Shown: positions 6,681 through 15,616, numbered from the stretch's first letter. The stretch is DNA of 64,000 nt from Sphingomonas sp. CFBP 8760 (GCF_014841615.1 NZ_JACYUG010000005.1:15366-79365); one strand, 5' to 3'. Numbers and translations: made by a program. The notes: generated from the letters alone by a model not told the origin.

Positions 6681-8737
6681 GCGATCGGTGCTTCAAGAGA
6701 GGCTTTCACATGCGCGACGAGGCGCGCAAGGACCTTTGGGATCTCCGGCTGAATATCGGCATCTTCATCGGCTTCGAGGGTCGCCAACGCGAACAGATGC
6801 GCGGCGGGCTTGCCGCGGCTCCCAAGGAACAGATATTTGTACCACGAGAAGAGCGGCCAGTTCTTGTCGGCTTCATAAGGTGCAACGCCAAAGCCGTCGG
6901 CTCCGACCACCTCCTTAGCCGCCTTGGCGATCACGTCCGCGTCATCGGCGCCACGAGGCCCGGTCGCACGATCCGGCAACGTCTTATAGGCGTCCGGAAA
7001 AGCCTCAACCATCAGCATGTCGAGGTCGAGTGGCGCGGAGAAGAAAACGCCGAACTGCTCGAGCCAAGCCATCCAATCCTGGAGGAATTTATCTGTCGCA
7101 CTCCCCTCACCCCAGGCCGGGGGACGCTTGAGCTCAATGGCGGCATCGAGCCATTTCTGCTGCTCCGCACTGCGCGGGTGTCCGCCAGACGTGAGCGCCT
7201 TTGCAACCGAGCTGAACTGCACATAATCACCACTGCTTCGCCCCAGATCGAGGTCGAGGAGGGTGGAGTGGGGGATGCCAAGCTGTTCGACCAAACGCCA
7301 GAAATGCTGGATATGACGGCCACCGACGGGCACGATCGCGACGAATGAGCGATCCATGGGCACGCCAATCTTCTCGGCGAGCCAGGGCAGCACGATCTCC
7401 TCGGACGCACCTTCGCCGAAAATAGCGTGGCGCGCGAAGTAGATTTCTGGGTGCGCTCGTACCGCCTCGCGGACGAACTTCGCCGCTTCGGTACCATCCT
7501 CCGGAAGAGCAAGGGCGCAGACCGTTGACAGGCCGGTCTTTGTTTCCCGGCGAATATGCCGGATCGCCTTGGGTTCAATCCGTCCCACGATCGAGGGCGC
7601 ATGACTGGTGAGCACGCCTTGCACACGGGCAGTCTTCGTCAGCACGCTCAGCTGCATCAACAGGCGCGCCAGGAAAAACGGCGCCAGATGGTTCTCTGGC
7701 TCCTCGAAGGCGAACACCGTCAGCGCGGGAGCGCGAGCAAAAGCCGCTTCGAATGGCGGCGTTTTGGCATCGCGGACCTCCGCCTCGAGCTCAAGCTTGA
7801 GGTCCAGCAGCGCCTTTACCAAGGCAAAGTGGAAGAGTGATCGCTGGCCATCGCTGAGATCCTCGACCGTCATGGTCCGGCCTTGCGACGACGGGCTGAG
7901 TTGAATTGTGGCAGATCGCACGATCTGCTGGAGATCAGGCGCGAGCACCGCCAATTTGGCAGTCGTGCCGGTTTCCGCCGTATTGAGTTCGCTCCAGCAA
8001 GCGTTGATAGCAGCGTTCACCCGCGCTAGCGCGCCTTCCGCGTCGAGCTTCTCGGCGGCCTTGGCGACGAGTTCGGCGATCTCGTCCTTGTTCTGCCAAA
8101 CCACAGCGTTCATGAGGCTGCGCCCTAGGCTCTTCACTGTAAGCTGGGTGAGCGCGGTCACATCGCGCGATGCCGGTATGTAGCGCACAACGATGTGGCT
8201 GCGTTCGCTCGCCGAAACCTTGCGCTTCACCAAGGCGCTACCTTCGCCGGTCGGAACATCGTCAGGCGTCAGGATCCAGAAGAGCTTCTCCTCGATCACA
8301 CCGTCGAGCGTCCCGCCGAGCTCCCACGTGGCTTCGAGACGCAGCCGCGCAAACGGCGCCGCACCGGGGCTGGTCACAATCATATGGCGGAAGGCTGAGG
8401 GTACCGTGCGCTCGGCGTCTGCGTCGCCCCCGTCTAGCTCTGGAAACGCAATCTCGACTTCCAGGAACAGCTCACGTTTGGCAACGCTTTCAAGTCGCTC
8501 GCCAGGCTCGACGAAAAAGTCAGCCGGCTGGATCTTGCGCTCGTCTCGGGTCTCGCCGAAGAGACGCAACAGTGCTTGAAGCATGGCGCTCTTGCCCGCG
8601 CCATTTCGGCCGATGAAGACAGTCGTATCGACCGCCATGTCGACGATTACAGGGTGAGGTCCATCAATGACCTCATGATTGTAGTTTGAACTGGCAAACC
8701 CCCGAAATTTCCACAGCTTGAGCGTTTTTAGATGCAC
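6677..8737 (-). CDS. OLD-family ATPase-TOPRIM nuclease, GajA-like (686 aa)
   Basis: N-terminal ABC-type ATPase: Walker A GRNGAGKS at residues 43-50, signature-like LSDGQRSL near 290, Walker B with VFAFEEPENHLAP, and an H-loop VLTSHAPSIVG. A C-terminal TOPRIM domain follows, with GEGASEEIVLP near residue 440 supplying the metal-binding Glu and LLDLDLG near 498 supplying the DxD pair. This is the OLD/GajA architecture: ATP or nucleotide sensing coupled to DNA nicking. It is followed with a 4-nt overlap by a UvrD-like helicase gene. A role in phage defence is inferred from this pairing and the mobile setting; no phage target is known. Confidence 0.87.
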   Translation of the reverse strand: MHLKTLKLWKFRGFASSNYNHEVIDGPHPVIVDMAVDTTVFIGRNGAGKSAMLQALLRLFGETRDERKIQPADFFVEPGERLESVAKRELFLEVEIAFPELDGGDADAERTVPSAFRHMIVTSPGAAPFARLRLEATWELGGTLDGVIEEKLFWILTPDDVPTGEGSALVKRKVSASERSHIVVRYIPASRDVTALTQLTVKSLGRSLMNAVVWQNKDEIAELVAKAAEKLDAEGALARVNAAINACWSELNTAETGTTAKLAVLAPDLQQIVRSATIQLSPSSQGRTMTVEDLSDGQRSLFHFALVKALLDLKLELEAEVRDAKTPPFEAAFARAPALTVFAFEEPENHLAPFFLARLLMQLSVLTKTARVQGVLTSHAPSIVGRIEPKAIRHIRRETKTGLSTVCALALPEDGTEAAKFVREAVRAHPEIYFARHAIFGEGASEEIVLPWLAEKIGVPMDRSFVAIVPVGGRHIQHFWRLVEQLGIPHSTLLDLDLGRSSGDYVQFSSVAKALTSGGHPRSAEQQKWLDAAIELKRPPAWGEGSATDKFLQDWMAWLEQFGVFFSAPLDLDMLMVEAFPDAYKTLPDRATGPRGADDADVIAKAAKEVVGADGFGVAPYEADKNWPLFSWYKYLFLGSRGKPAAHLFALATLEADEDADIQPEIPKVLARLVAHVKASLEAPIA

Positions 8738-8762
8738 ATCGCCCCCGTTTTCATTCCTGCCC

Positions 8763-8786
8763 CCGAAGCCGCAATCGCGGCTTCGG
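8763..8786. other. perfect 10-bp hairpin upstream of the OLD gene
   Basis: CCGAAGCCGC and GCGGCTTCGG flank a 4-nt loop, 26 bp before the OLD start on the minus strand. No T-run follows on either strand. It may end or attenuate leftward transcription from the fluoride operon, or shape the defence operon's leader. Confidence 0.5.
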
Positions 8787-8954
8787 CGATGACTAGCACT
8801 AAGGCCTGCTTTGGGCGACGATCTTAGGCGCTGGAGCAGAAAGCGGTGCCAGGGCCGCCGCTCGGAAATGCCGATCGATCGCGGTCGATGTCAGAACTAC
8901 CAAGGGTCATCGCAGGAACGCTTCGCCAGCGTATGCTAAGCGCCGGCGAACGTC

Positions 8955-9254
8955 TCACAATCGATGGTGATTTGGGACAGGGCGATCGTTCCCGGATGGC
9001 AGGAAGTGGGGACTTTCCTGCCAGTCAGCTTCAGGATCGGAACGGTTGAATGCCGCCGGGCCGCGATTGCTGAAGCCGTAATGCATGTTCTGCGCGACGG
9101 CGTTGATGATGCCGTCCGCCTTCGCGGTGCGGATCAGCTCGCGATAGAAAGGTTTCGCACCCCAGAAGCGACGTGGGCCGACCTTGTCAGACGGCTTCAA
9201 ATAGATGCGCAGCATTCCAACCTCGCGGTGCTGGACGGTGAAACGATCAGGCAT
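8955..9254 (-). CDS. DUF190 protein with aberrant C-terminus (99 aa)
   Basis: The first 55-60 residues (LRIYLKPSDKVGP, FYRELIRTAKADGI, MHYGFSNRG) fit the DUF190 family, small proteins often encoded beside fluoride exporters. After about residue 60 the usual second half of DUF190 (the beta-strand block with a valine- or leucine-rich VELID-type motif) is not seen; the remaining residues read as unrelated sequence. It lies 26 bp downstream of the CLC antiporter on the same strand, so it shares the fluoride riboswitch. It is possibly truncated by recombination. Confidence 0.65.
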   Translation of the reverse strand: MPDRFTVQHREVGMLRIYLKPSDKVGPRRFWGAKPFYRELIRTAKADGIINAVAQNMHYGFSNRGPAAFNRSDPEADWQESPHFLPSGNDRPVPNHHRL

Positions 9255-9280
9255 AACGGGCCTTTCGATAGGAAGCAGGA

Positions 9281-10639
9281 TCAGACGCGCGAGCGTCGGC
9301 GGGAAGCACGGTGCGTGCGGGCATCACGCAGGGTCGCACCGGGTGTGAGGTGCGCAGCAGGCACCTTGGGGACTGCGACGCGCTGCGACAGATAAATGCC
9401 GTTATGACCCGAGCAAAGGTAGGCGACGAAGCATGCGACCGCGATCGGCACAGCATAGGCCGCCCCGAACAATTCGATCCCCATGAACGTGCAGGCAAGC
9501 GGCGTGTTGGCAGCACCCGCGAACAGCGCAACGAAGCCGATCGCCGCGAAGACCCCCGTCGGCACTCCGAACATGGGCGCGAGCGCATTGCCGAGCGCCG
9601 CGCCAATGAAGAACAGCGGCGTCACCTCTCCGCCCTTGAAGCCAGCGCTCAGGGTCACGACGGTAAAGAGCAGCTTCAGCGCCCAGCTCCATGGATGGGT
9701 GTCGGGACCAAAGAAGCTGGCGATGGTCAGGCCGTCCGATGTCGCGGCGAGCGTGCCAAGGCCGAGATAGTCGCGCGTTCCGAACAGCCAGACCAGTGCG
9801 ATCACGGCCACGCCACCGATGACGGGTCGTAGTGGGCCATAAGGCACCATGCGCTTCAGCCATCCGCCAAACGCATGATTGGCCTCCGCAAAAGCTAGTC
9901 CGACCAACCCGAATACGACGCCCGCGACGCCAGCCTTGATGACGATTAGAGCGTCGACCGGCACTGTCGCATCGACCTGGTAGATACCGTGGTGAATGCC
10001 CCAGGCAAGACAGGTCCAGTCGCCGACCAGTGCCGCGACCAGGCACGGCACCAGCGCGCGATACTCGACCCGGCCAATCGCCAGCACCTCCAGCGCGAAG
10101 ACCGCTCCCGCAATCGGCGTCCCGAACACTGCGCCGAACCCTGCCGCGATCCCGGTCATCAGCAGGATGCGCGTTGCTTGCGTATCCAGCTTGAGGGCGC
10201 GCCCGAACCCGCCGGAAAGACTGCCGCCCAATTGCACGGCGGTGCCTTCGCGCCCCGCCGATCCACCAAACAGATGTGTCACGACCGTGCCGAAGAAAAT
10301 GAGCGGGGCCATGCGCAGCGGCACGCCGCCCCCCGGTTCGTGGATCTGCTCGACGATAAGATTGTTGCCACCTTCGACCGAGCGCCCTGTCAGATGGTAG
10401 AGCAGTCCGACCATGAACCCGCCGATCGGTAGCAGGTAGAGCAGCCCGGGAAAGGCAAAGCGAAGCCGGGTCACGGCATCGAGGCTCCACAGGAAGGCCG
10501 CGCAGAGCGTTCCCACCGTTGCGGCCATCGGGACCAGGATCAAAGCCCACCGCAGCACCGACATGGCATGGGTGCGGCGATCGCGAATGAACGCTGCCAT
10601 GTTGAACTGGTCGTAGAGATTGCGAAATGTCGCGCGCAT
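9281..10639 (-). CDS. CLC-F-type fluoride/proton antiporter (452 aa)
   Basis: CLC-family membrane protein with many hydrophobic helices and the hallmark GREGT at residues 129-133, carrying the gating Glu. At the anion site the usual chloride-type GSGIP is replaced by GNNLI (residues 91-95), as I recall for the CLC-F fluoride exporters. The gene sits directly behind a fluoride riboswitch and ahead of DUF190, which supports fluoride over chloride. AGGAGG ahead of the ATG sets the start. It would expel cytoplasmic fluoride across the inner membrane in exchange for protons. Confidence 0.85.
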   Translation of the reverse strand: MRATFRNLYDQFNMAAFIRDRRTHAMSVLRWALILVPMAATVGTLCAAFLWSLDAVTRLRFAFPGLLYLLPIGGFMVGLLYHLTGRSVEGGNNLIVEQIHEPGGGVPLRMAPLIFFGTVVTHLFGGSAGREGTAVQLGGSLSGGFGRALKLDTQATRILLMTGIAAGFGAVFGTPIAGAVFALEVLAIGRVEYRALVPCLVAALVGDWTCLAWGIHHGIYQVDATVPVDALIVIKAGVAGVVFGLVGLAFAEANHAFGGWLKRMVPYGPLRPVIGGVAVIALVWLFGTRDYLGLGTLAATSDGLTIASFFGPDTHPWSWALKLLFTVVTLSAGFKGGEVTPLFFIGAALGNALAPMFGVPTGVFAAIGFVALFAGAANTPLACTFMGIELFGAAYAVPIAVACFVAYLCSGHNGIYLSQRVAVPKVPAAHLTPGATLRDARTHRASRRRSRV

Positions 10640-10666
10640 GATTCCTCCTTGCTGCCTTGCGGCGCC

Positions 10667-10731
10667 TGGTAGGAATCATCGGCCCTTGCGAGGGCGGTTC
10701 GGCCGAATGGCCCGGCGGAAATCCATCGCCG
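10667..10731 (-). ncRNA. fluoride riboswitch (crcB motif) leader
   Basis: Read on the minus strand the leader contains, in order, GGCGATGG, a short hairpin, GAACCGCCC, and GATGATTCCTACC. These are the conserved parts of the crcB/fluoride riboswitch, including the AACCGCC pseudoknot strand and the terminal GATGA...CCTAC. It ends about 28 nt before the CLC start codon, close enough to control translation initiation or an early terminator. Fluoride binding should switch the operon on. Confidence 0.88.
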
Positions 10732-10870
10732 TGCCCGAGCATATGCTGTCCGACGGCGACCTGGTCAACCAACGGCAGGGTCACGACGAGACCATTGTTT
10801 TGCTGAGGATCAATAATCGGCTCACCCATGGAATAAACCCCGACGGGCGTCGTCTACGCTTTCGAGACTG

Positions 10871-11269
10871 ATGCGCCGGAGGCTTATGCGTAGACGAAAT
10901 TGGATGCTGGGTCTGACTGCTTCGGCCATGCTCACCGGCGCAGTCGCGGCCGCCCCCGCCGATGGCTACGCCAGCATGGTATCTGCCGCGATGGACCGGA
11001 TGATGGCGGGCATGATGGTCAAGCCGTCCGGCGACGTCGACCGCGATTTCGTCGCGATGATGCTTCCGCATCACCAGGGCGCCATTGATATGGCGGTGGC
11101 AGAGCTGCGCTACGGCCATAACGAGCAGCTCAAGCGCATCGCGCAGGAGATCATCATCGATCAGCAGCAGGAGATCGCCGCCATGAAGCTGGCGATCGGT
11201 CAGCCGCTACCCCCTTCGACGCCAGCCCCGACGCAGGGCGGCGACCACCACAGCCATATGGAGCACTGA
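10871..11269 (+). CDS. exported DUF305 protein (132 aa)
   Basis: Signal-peptide-like N-terminus (WMLGLTASAMLTGAVAAAPA) followed by a DUF305 ferritin-like helical domain with the family motif FVAMMLPHHQGAIDMA and Met/His-rich surroundings. DUF305 proteins are periplasmic and often metal-linked. The C-terminus is His-rich (DHHSHMEH). An in-frame ATG at 10886, just after GGAGG at 10878-10882, is an equally good start. One base separates it from the beta-propeller gene, so they are probably co-transcribed. Confidence 0.85.
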   Translation: MRRRLMRRRNWMLGLTASAMLTGAVAAAPADGYASMVSAAMDRMMAGMMVKPSGDVDRDFVAMMLPHHQGAIDMAVAELRYGHNEQLKRIAQEIIIDQQQEIAAMKLAIGQPLPPSTPAPTQGGDHHSHMEH

Positions 11270-11270
11270 C

Positions 11271-12710
11271 ATGATCCGGACCTTCCTGCGCTCGGCCGCC
11301 TTGCTGATGAGCGCCGCACCGGGCATTGCCATGGCTCAGCAGGCGCCGTGGAACGCCAAGGACGTGCCTGTCAGCCACCGCGACCGCGTCTATGCATCCG
11401 AACAATTCTCCAACACGGTGTCGGTAACGGACCCGGCCGACAACAGGTTGCTCGGCGTCATCAAGCTCGGCGATCCGCAGCCGATGAATTTTTCCCCGCT
11501 CTACAAGGGGCAGGTGCTGGTTCACGGCCTCGGCTTCTCGCCGGACGGGAAAACACTGGCGGTCGTGTCGATCGGATCCAACGCCGTGTCGTGGATCGAC
11601 ACCGCCACCAACACCGTCAAGCACACGACCTATGTCGGGCGCAGTCCGCATGAGGCGTTCTTCACGCCGGACGGCAAGGAGGTGTGGGTTACGGTACGCG
11701 GCGAGGATTACATCGCCGTGCTCGACCCCACGACGTACAAGGAGACCGGTCGCATCAAGACGCCCGGTGGTCCGGGCATGACGATCTTCTCTCCCGATGG
11801 CCGATACGGCTATGTCTGTTCCTCATTCAATCCGGTGCTGGCCGTGTTCGATGTCTCGACCCACGCGCAGGTCGGACAGGTGGCGCAGCCGAGTCCGTTC
11901 TGTCCCAACATCGCCGCGACGCCGGACGGCAAGCAGGTGTGGTTCACGCTGAAGGACATCGGCAAGACGGTCGCATTCGATGCCAGGCCGCCTTTCGCGA
12001 TCCTCAAGGTGCTGGATACCGGACCGATCACCAATCACGTCAACTTCGCCCGCACGGTCAGGGGACAGTTCGCCTATGTCACGGTGGGCGGGGAAAACGC
12101 GGTGAAGGTGTTCCGCACGTCCGACTTCGCGCTTGTCGCCACCATCCCGGTCGGCAAGATGCCGCACGGCGTCTGGCCATCGGGCGACGGCCGGCGCATC
12201 TATGTCGGGCTGGAGAATGCCGATGAACTTGCCGCGATCGACACCGCCGGCAACAAGGTCGTTGCCACCGTGCCGGTCGGACAGGCACCGCAGGCGATCG
12301 CCTATGTGCCGAACGCTGTTCCGACAGGCCCCGGCACCGACAATCTCCAACCGCTCGGTACGGCAGGCAAGGCGGTGCATCTGAACATGGGGCCGGTTGG
12401 CGGCAATGGTGCGGCAAGCAGCATTACCCTCTTCGACCAGGGCATCATTCAGGTCGTGCAGAGTGCCGTTACCGGTCTGCAGCCCAAGAAGCCTTACATG
12501 CTCGTGCTCACCGCCAACGCGGACGGCAGCGGTGCGGTAGAGCCGCTTGCGAACTTCATGAGCAATCCGGCAGGTGCGGCGATCGTCAACGCATCGGGTC
12601 CGATCCGGCAGATCGTTCAGGGCAGTGCAGCGGCCCCCCGGCGCTTTCTGGCGGTCGCCGAGGTGGTGAATGGCGCACCGGGCCGCATCGTGCAGGTGCA
12701 GCGCGACTGA
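11271..12710 (+). CDS. exported YVTN/YncE-like beta-propeller protein (479 aa)
   Basis: Signal peptide (LLMSAAPGIAMAQ) and then repeated blades of the type FSPDGKTLAVVS, FTPDGKEVWVTV, FSPDGRYGYVCS and PSGDGRRIYVGL, the YVTN beta-propeller signature. The last 110 or so residues form a separate non-propeller domain of unknown role. Such proteins are periplasmic scaffolds or binding proteins. It lies between a DUF305 gene and an ECF sigma/anti-sigma pair, so it may be regulated by, or act with, that pair. Confidence 0.85.
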   Translation: MIRTFLRSAALLMSAAPGIAMAQQAPWNAKDVPVSHRDRVYASEQFSNTVSVTDPADNRLLGVIKLGDPQPMNFSPLYKGQVLVHGLGFSPDGKTLAVVSIGSNAVSWIDTATNTVKHTTYVGRSPHEAFFTPDGKEVWVTVRGEDYIAVLDPTTYKETGRIKTPGGPGMTIFSPDGRYGYVCSSFNPVLAVFDVSTHAQVGQVAQPSPFCPNIAATPDGKQVWFTLKDIGKTVAFDARPPFAILKVLDTGPITNHVNFARTVRGQFAYVTVGGENAVKVFRTSDFALVATIPVGKMPHGVWPSGDGRRIYVGLENADELAAIDTAGNKVVATVPVGQAPQAIAYVPNAVPTGPGTDNLQPLGTAGKAVHLNMGPVGGNGAASSITLFDQGIIQVVQSAVTGLQPKKPYMLVLTANADGSGAVEPLANFMSNPAGAAIVNASGPIRQIVQGSAAAPRRFLAVAEVVNGAPGRIVQVQRD

Positions 12711-12711
12711 G

Positions 12712-13221
12712 ATGGACCCGCTTGCCGCCGCGATCGAGCCCCTGGTCCCCGGTCTGCGCCGTTATGCCCGGTCGTGGTTGCGCGATCAGGCGATGGCGGA
12801 TGACCTGGTGCAGGATTGCCTTGAGCGCGCGGTCGGGCGCTGGCGGCAACGACGCGGGACGGAGGTTCGCCCCTGGGTCTATGCAATCCTGCATAATCTG
12901 TTGGTCGATCATAAGCGGCAGCATGTCCGGCGAGGTACGGCGGTTCCGCTCCACCTCGTGGACGACGCTGCTCTCGGCCTCCCGGCCGATCAGGACGCAG
13001 GCCTGCACCACCGAGACCTGTTGCGCGCACTTGATGCGTTGCCCGAGGAGCAGCGGACGGTGCTGCTCCTCATTTCCGTCGAAGGTCTGTCATATGGGGA
13101 AGTCGCTGCCGTCGTCGGTGTGCCGCTGGGAACGGTGATGTCGCGCATATCGCGGGGGCGCGACCGTCTGGCGACGCTCCTCCGGGAGGGTGAACGGCCA
13201 CGATTAAGGAGTATTCGATGA
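12712..13221 (+). CDS. ECF RNA polymerase sigma factor (169 aa)
   Basis: Two-domain ECF sigma: region 2 near residues 10-75 (RSWLRDQAMADDLVQDCLERA, RPWVYAILHNLLVDHKRQ) and region 4 near 110-160 (LPEEQRTVLLLISVEGLSYGEVAAVVGVPLGTVMSRI). I place the start at ATG 12712, directly after the propeller gene's stop, because upstream codons overlap that gene. The 3' end overlaps the anti-sigma gene by 4 nt. Confidence 0.9.
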   Translation: MDPLAAAIEPLVPGLRRYARSWLRDQAMADDLVQDCLERAVGRWRQRRGTEVRPWVYAILHNLLVDHKRQHVRRGTAVPLHLVDDAALGLPADQDAGLHHRDLLRALDALPEEQRTVLLLISVEGLSYGEVAAVVGVPLGTVMSRISRGRDRLATLLREGERPRLRSIR

Positions 13222-13988
13222 CCAGCCCGATCGGAGAGGACGATCTGGCCGCGTGGATCGATGGCAGGCTGTCGCCCGAGCGGCAGCGTCTGGTCGACGC
13301 TTACCTTGAAGGCCAGCCGGACGTGCATGCCCGTTTGCGGGAGCAGGCGGAGCAGGCGCGAGCCCTTGCATCGCTTTTCGCTCCAATCGCGGATGAACCT
13401 ATCCCGGCGACGATGCGCGTCGCAGCCATCAGGGGACGGCAACGCCAACCGCGTTGGCAACTCGCCATCGCCGCGTCGCTTCTGCTGGCGGTCGGGTTTG
13501 GCGGGGGCTGGTCGAGTGCGCGTTGGAGCGGCGAACCCCGCGCGGGCATCGCGGCGCTGGCCAACGAGGCGAGTGACAATTTCCGTGTCTATGCCGCCGA
13601 CCGGATACGACCGGCGGAAATCGGCCCCGACCAGCGCGCCATGCTGATCCGGTGGACCTCCGCCCGATTGGGTGAGCGCGTGACCATCCCGGACCTCAGC
13701 ACAGCCGGTTACCGCTATGGCGGGGGGCGATTGGTCGCGACGCCCCACGGCCCTGCGGCTCTTCTCCTCTACGATGGACCGCAAGCGTCAAAGCTCGCGG
13801 TGCTGACGAGGCCTATGCAAATCGACAAGAGCGCAAGCATGACCAGCACGTCCAGCGGGACCATGGGCCGGGTCACATGGGCTGTCGACGGGATCGGCTA
13901 TAGTGTAGTGGGCGAGCGACCCGCTGCCGAGCTGCATCCGATCGCCGATGAGGTCCGGCGCCAGGCCGATGCGGGGCTTGTCTCCTGA
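13218..13988 (+). CDS. membrane anti-sigma factor (256 aa)
   Basis: N-terminal cytoplasmic region of about 80 residues with an anti-sigma-like start (DDLAAWIDGRLSPERQRLVDAYL), one membrane helix near 83-100 (WQLAIAASLLLAVGFGGGW) and a periplasmic domain of about 150 residues. It overlaps the ECF sigma gene by 4 nt, the usual coupling for a cognate inhibitor. It would hold the sigma factor at the membrane until an envelope signal releases it. Confidence 0.85.
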   Translation: MTSPIGEDDLAAWIDGRLSPERQRLVDAYLEGQPDVHARLREQAEQARALASLFAPIADEPIPATMRVAAIRGRQRQPRWQLAIAASLLLAVGFGGGWSSARWSGEPRAGIAALANEASDNFRVYAADRIRPAEIGPDQRAMLIRWTSARLGERVTIPDLSTAGYRYGGGRLVATPHGPAALLLYDGPQASKLAVLTRPMQIDKSASMTSTSSGTMGRVTWAVDGIGYSVVGERPAAELHPIADEVRRQADAGLVS

Positions 13989-14039
13989 TAGCGCCTGGCC
14001 GCTTCTTAGCGCCGACAGGCACTGGGCGGACCAGCGGGA

Positions 14040-14552
14040 TCACGGCTTGCGCTCGGCATCCTTCCGGTCGGCCTCTGCCGGAGTCAGCCTGGCCCGCTCG
14101 CGAATGCGACGTTCGAGCGGAGCGCCCGCGAACAGTACGAGCATCGCAAGGCTCAACCCGCCGATGATGAGCGGCCACACCGCCAACCCTGCTGCCGCGC
14201 CGATCGTGGCCGTGACCCAGATGCACGCGGCGGTCGCCAATCCATGCACTTCCTGACCCTGGCCGACCCGCAGCACCGCGCCGGCACCGATGAAGCCGAC
14301 GCCGGACAGAATGCCCTGCATCGCCCGTCCTGCGGCATCGGCGTTTACGTTCGGCAAGCCACTGTGCACGATCGCCTGCACGGCGATGCAGCTCGCCAGA
14401 CCGACCAGACCCAGCGTTCGCAATCCCATGATCTGCCGGTTCTCGCGCGAGCGTTCCCAGCCGAGCACCATCCCAGCCGCGGTCGCCACCACCAGCCGCC
14501 CGATCGCATCGATCCAGAAGCCGAGGTCCGATGCCGCTGATGCTTCGATCAT
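14040..14552 (-). CDS. MgtC/SapB-family membrane protein (170 aa)
   Basis: MgtC N-terminal domain with about four membrane helices and family motifs GWERSRENRQIMGLRTLGLV and GVGFIGAGAVLR, followed by HGLATAACIWVTATIGAAAGL. MgtC proteins affect Mg2+ or acid adaptation and ATP synthase activity. The ATG at 14552 overlaps the stop of the molybdoenzyme gene by 4 nt, so it is the second gene of that operon. The protein is the short form without the cytosolic C-terminal domain. Confidence 0.87.
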   Translation of the reverse strand: MIEASAASDLGFWIDAIGRLVVATAAGMVLGWERSRENRQIMGLRTLGLVGLASCIAVQAIVHSGLPNVNADAAGRAMQGILSGVGFIGAGAVLRVGQGQEVHGLATAACIWVTATIGAAAGLAVWPLIIGGLSLAMLVLFAGAPLERRIRERARLTPAEADRKDAERKP

Positions 14553-15616
14553 TCGACCAGCACGTGCACATGATGCCAGGCGGTGCACAGATAGCCGGCG
14601 AAGTTCCACACCGTATCCGGCCGCTCGGGCTGACCCTGTCCAGTCTCGTCGAAGGCGCGCACGACAAGGTGCTGGCGCCCCTTGGCGAGCGTGGCGTCGA
14701 GGGTCCAGCGCCGCCAACCCCAGTGCGCCTCCGGATCATCGGTGAACGTCGCCTGTTGCCAGTCGCGACCACCGTTTACCGACACTTCGACCCGAGAGAC
14801 GCGGCGATCATAGGCGATGGCATAGCCCTCGATCCGCACCTCCCCGGCCGGCAGGCTTTCGCCAGAGCCGGGCACGCAGATCGCGGCGTTGAGCGGCATG
14901 GCATTGATGGTCAGACCCTGGCTCCAGTCGACGGTGTCGCTCGTCACATCGGCAGGAAAGAGCTTGTAGTCGTGCGCCTGGATCGGTGCGTCGGATGGCG
15001 TCTCGCGCACCTCGATCCGTGTCAGCCATTTGGCGCTCCGCACCCCGGCATAGCCCGGCACCACCATGCGGAGCGGTGCGCCGTGTTCGGGCGTCAGCGG
15101 CTCGCCGTTCATCGCCCAGGCAATAAGGACGTCGGGTTGCCGCGCCTTGTCCATGGCGATCGAGACCCCGAACAATGCTTCCTCGCCTTCGACGTCCACC
15201 TCGTCCGCGCCGGTGAACGCCACGAACAGGTCGGACGCATTCGGCGCACCGACGGCATCCAGTACGTCGGACAGTCGTACGCCGGTCCATTCCGCATTGC
15301 CGATCGCGCCCACGTCCCAGGGGTCGCCGGACGTTTTAGCGACCTGCTGGAGATCCGTGCGCCGGTTGCCGGCGCACTGGAGAACTGCCGTCACCGTCCG
15401 CGTGGCCAACGCGCTTTTCAGTTCCTCCACCGAGAAGGAGCGGCTCGCCATGCCCGTCCCGCTCACTGCGATCCGGTGATCGGCAGGCAGATCGGGCACT
15501 GCACCATGGCTGCGCACGTAGAACAGCGCCTGCGGCGTCAGGAACCGCTCGATCAGCGCGCCGGGCGTCGGCTCGGCGTTGTAGGGATCGGATTTGCGCT
15601 CGATCATATCAGTCAT
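14549..15616 (-). CDS. cytoplasmic sulfite-oxidase-family molybdoenzyme (355 aa)
   Basis: Oxidoreductase molybdopterin-binding domain with the Mo-ligand Cys81 in LQCAGNRR, then the characteristic VRLSDVLDAVGA and VPGYAGVRSAKWLTRIEV segments and a C-terminal immunoglobulin-like dimerisation domain (VEVSVNGGRDWQQA). There is no signal peptide, unlike the related protein at 17873-19108. It is divergent from the LysR gene and upstream of mgtC. Sulfite is the likeliest substrate from family and neighbours; this is an inference. Confidence 0.82.
   Translation of the reverse strand: MTDMIERKSDPYNAEPTPGALIERFLTPQALFYVRSHGAVPDLPADHRIAVSGTGMASRSFSVEELKSALATRTVTAVLQCAGNRRTDLQQVAKTSGDPWDVGAIGNAEWTGVRLSDVLDAVGAPNASDLFVAFTGADEVDVEGEEALFGVSIAMDKARQPDVLIAWAMNGEPLTPEHGAPLRMVVPGYAGVRSAKWLTRIEVRETPSDAPIQAHDYKLFPADVTSDTVDWSQGLTINAMPLNAAICVPGSGESLPAGEVRIEGYAIAYDRRVSRVEVSVNGGRDWQQATFTDDPEAHWGWRRWTLDATLAKGRQHLVVRAFDETGQGQPERPDTVWNFAGYLCTAWHHVHVLVE

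Noticed and set aside
9402..10829. 475-codon frame on the minus strand over the CLC gene
   Set aside because: Arg/Ala-rich, without family motifs, and out of frame with the clear CLC protein; a GC-rich shadow.
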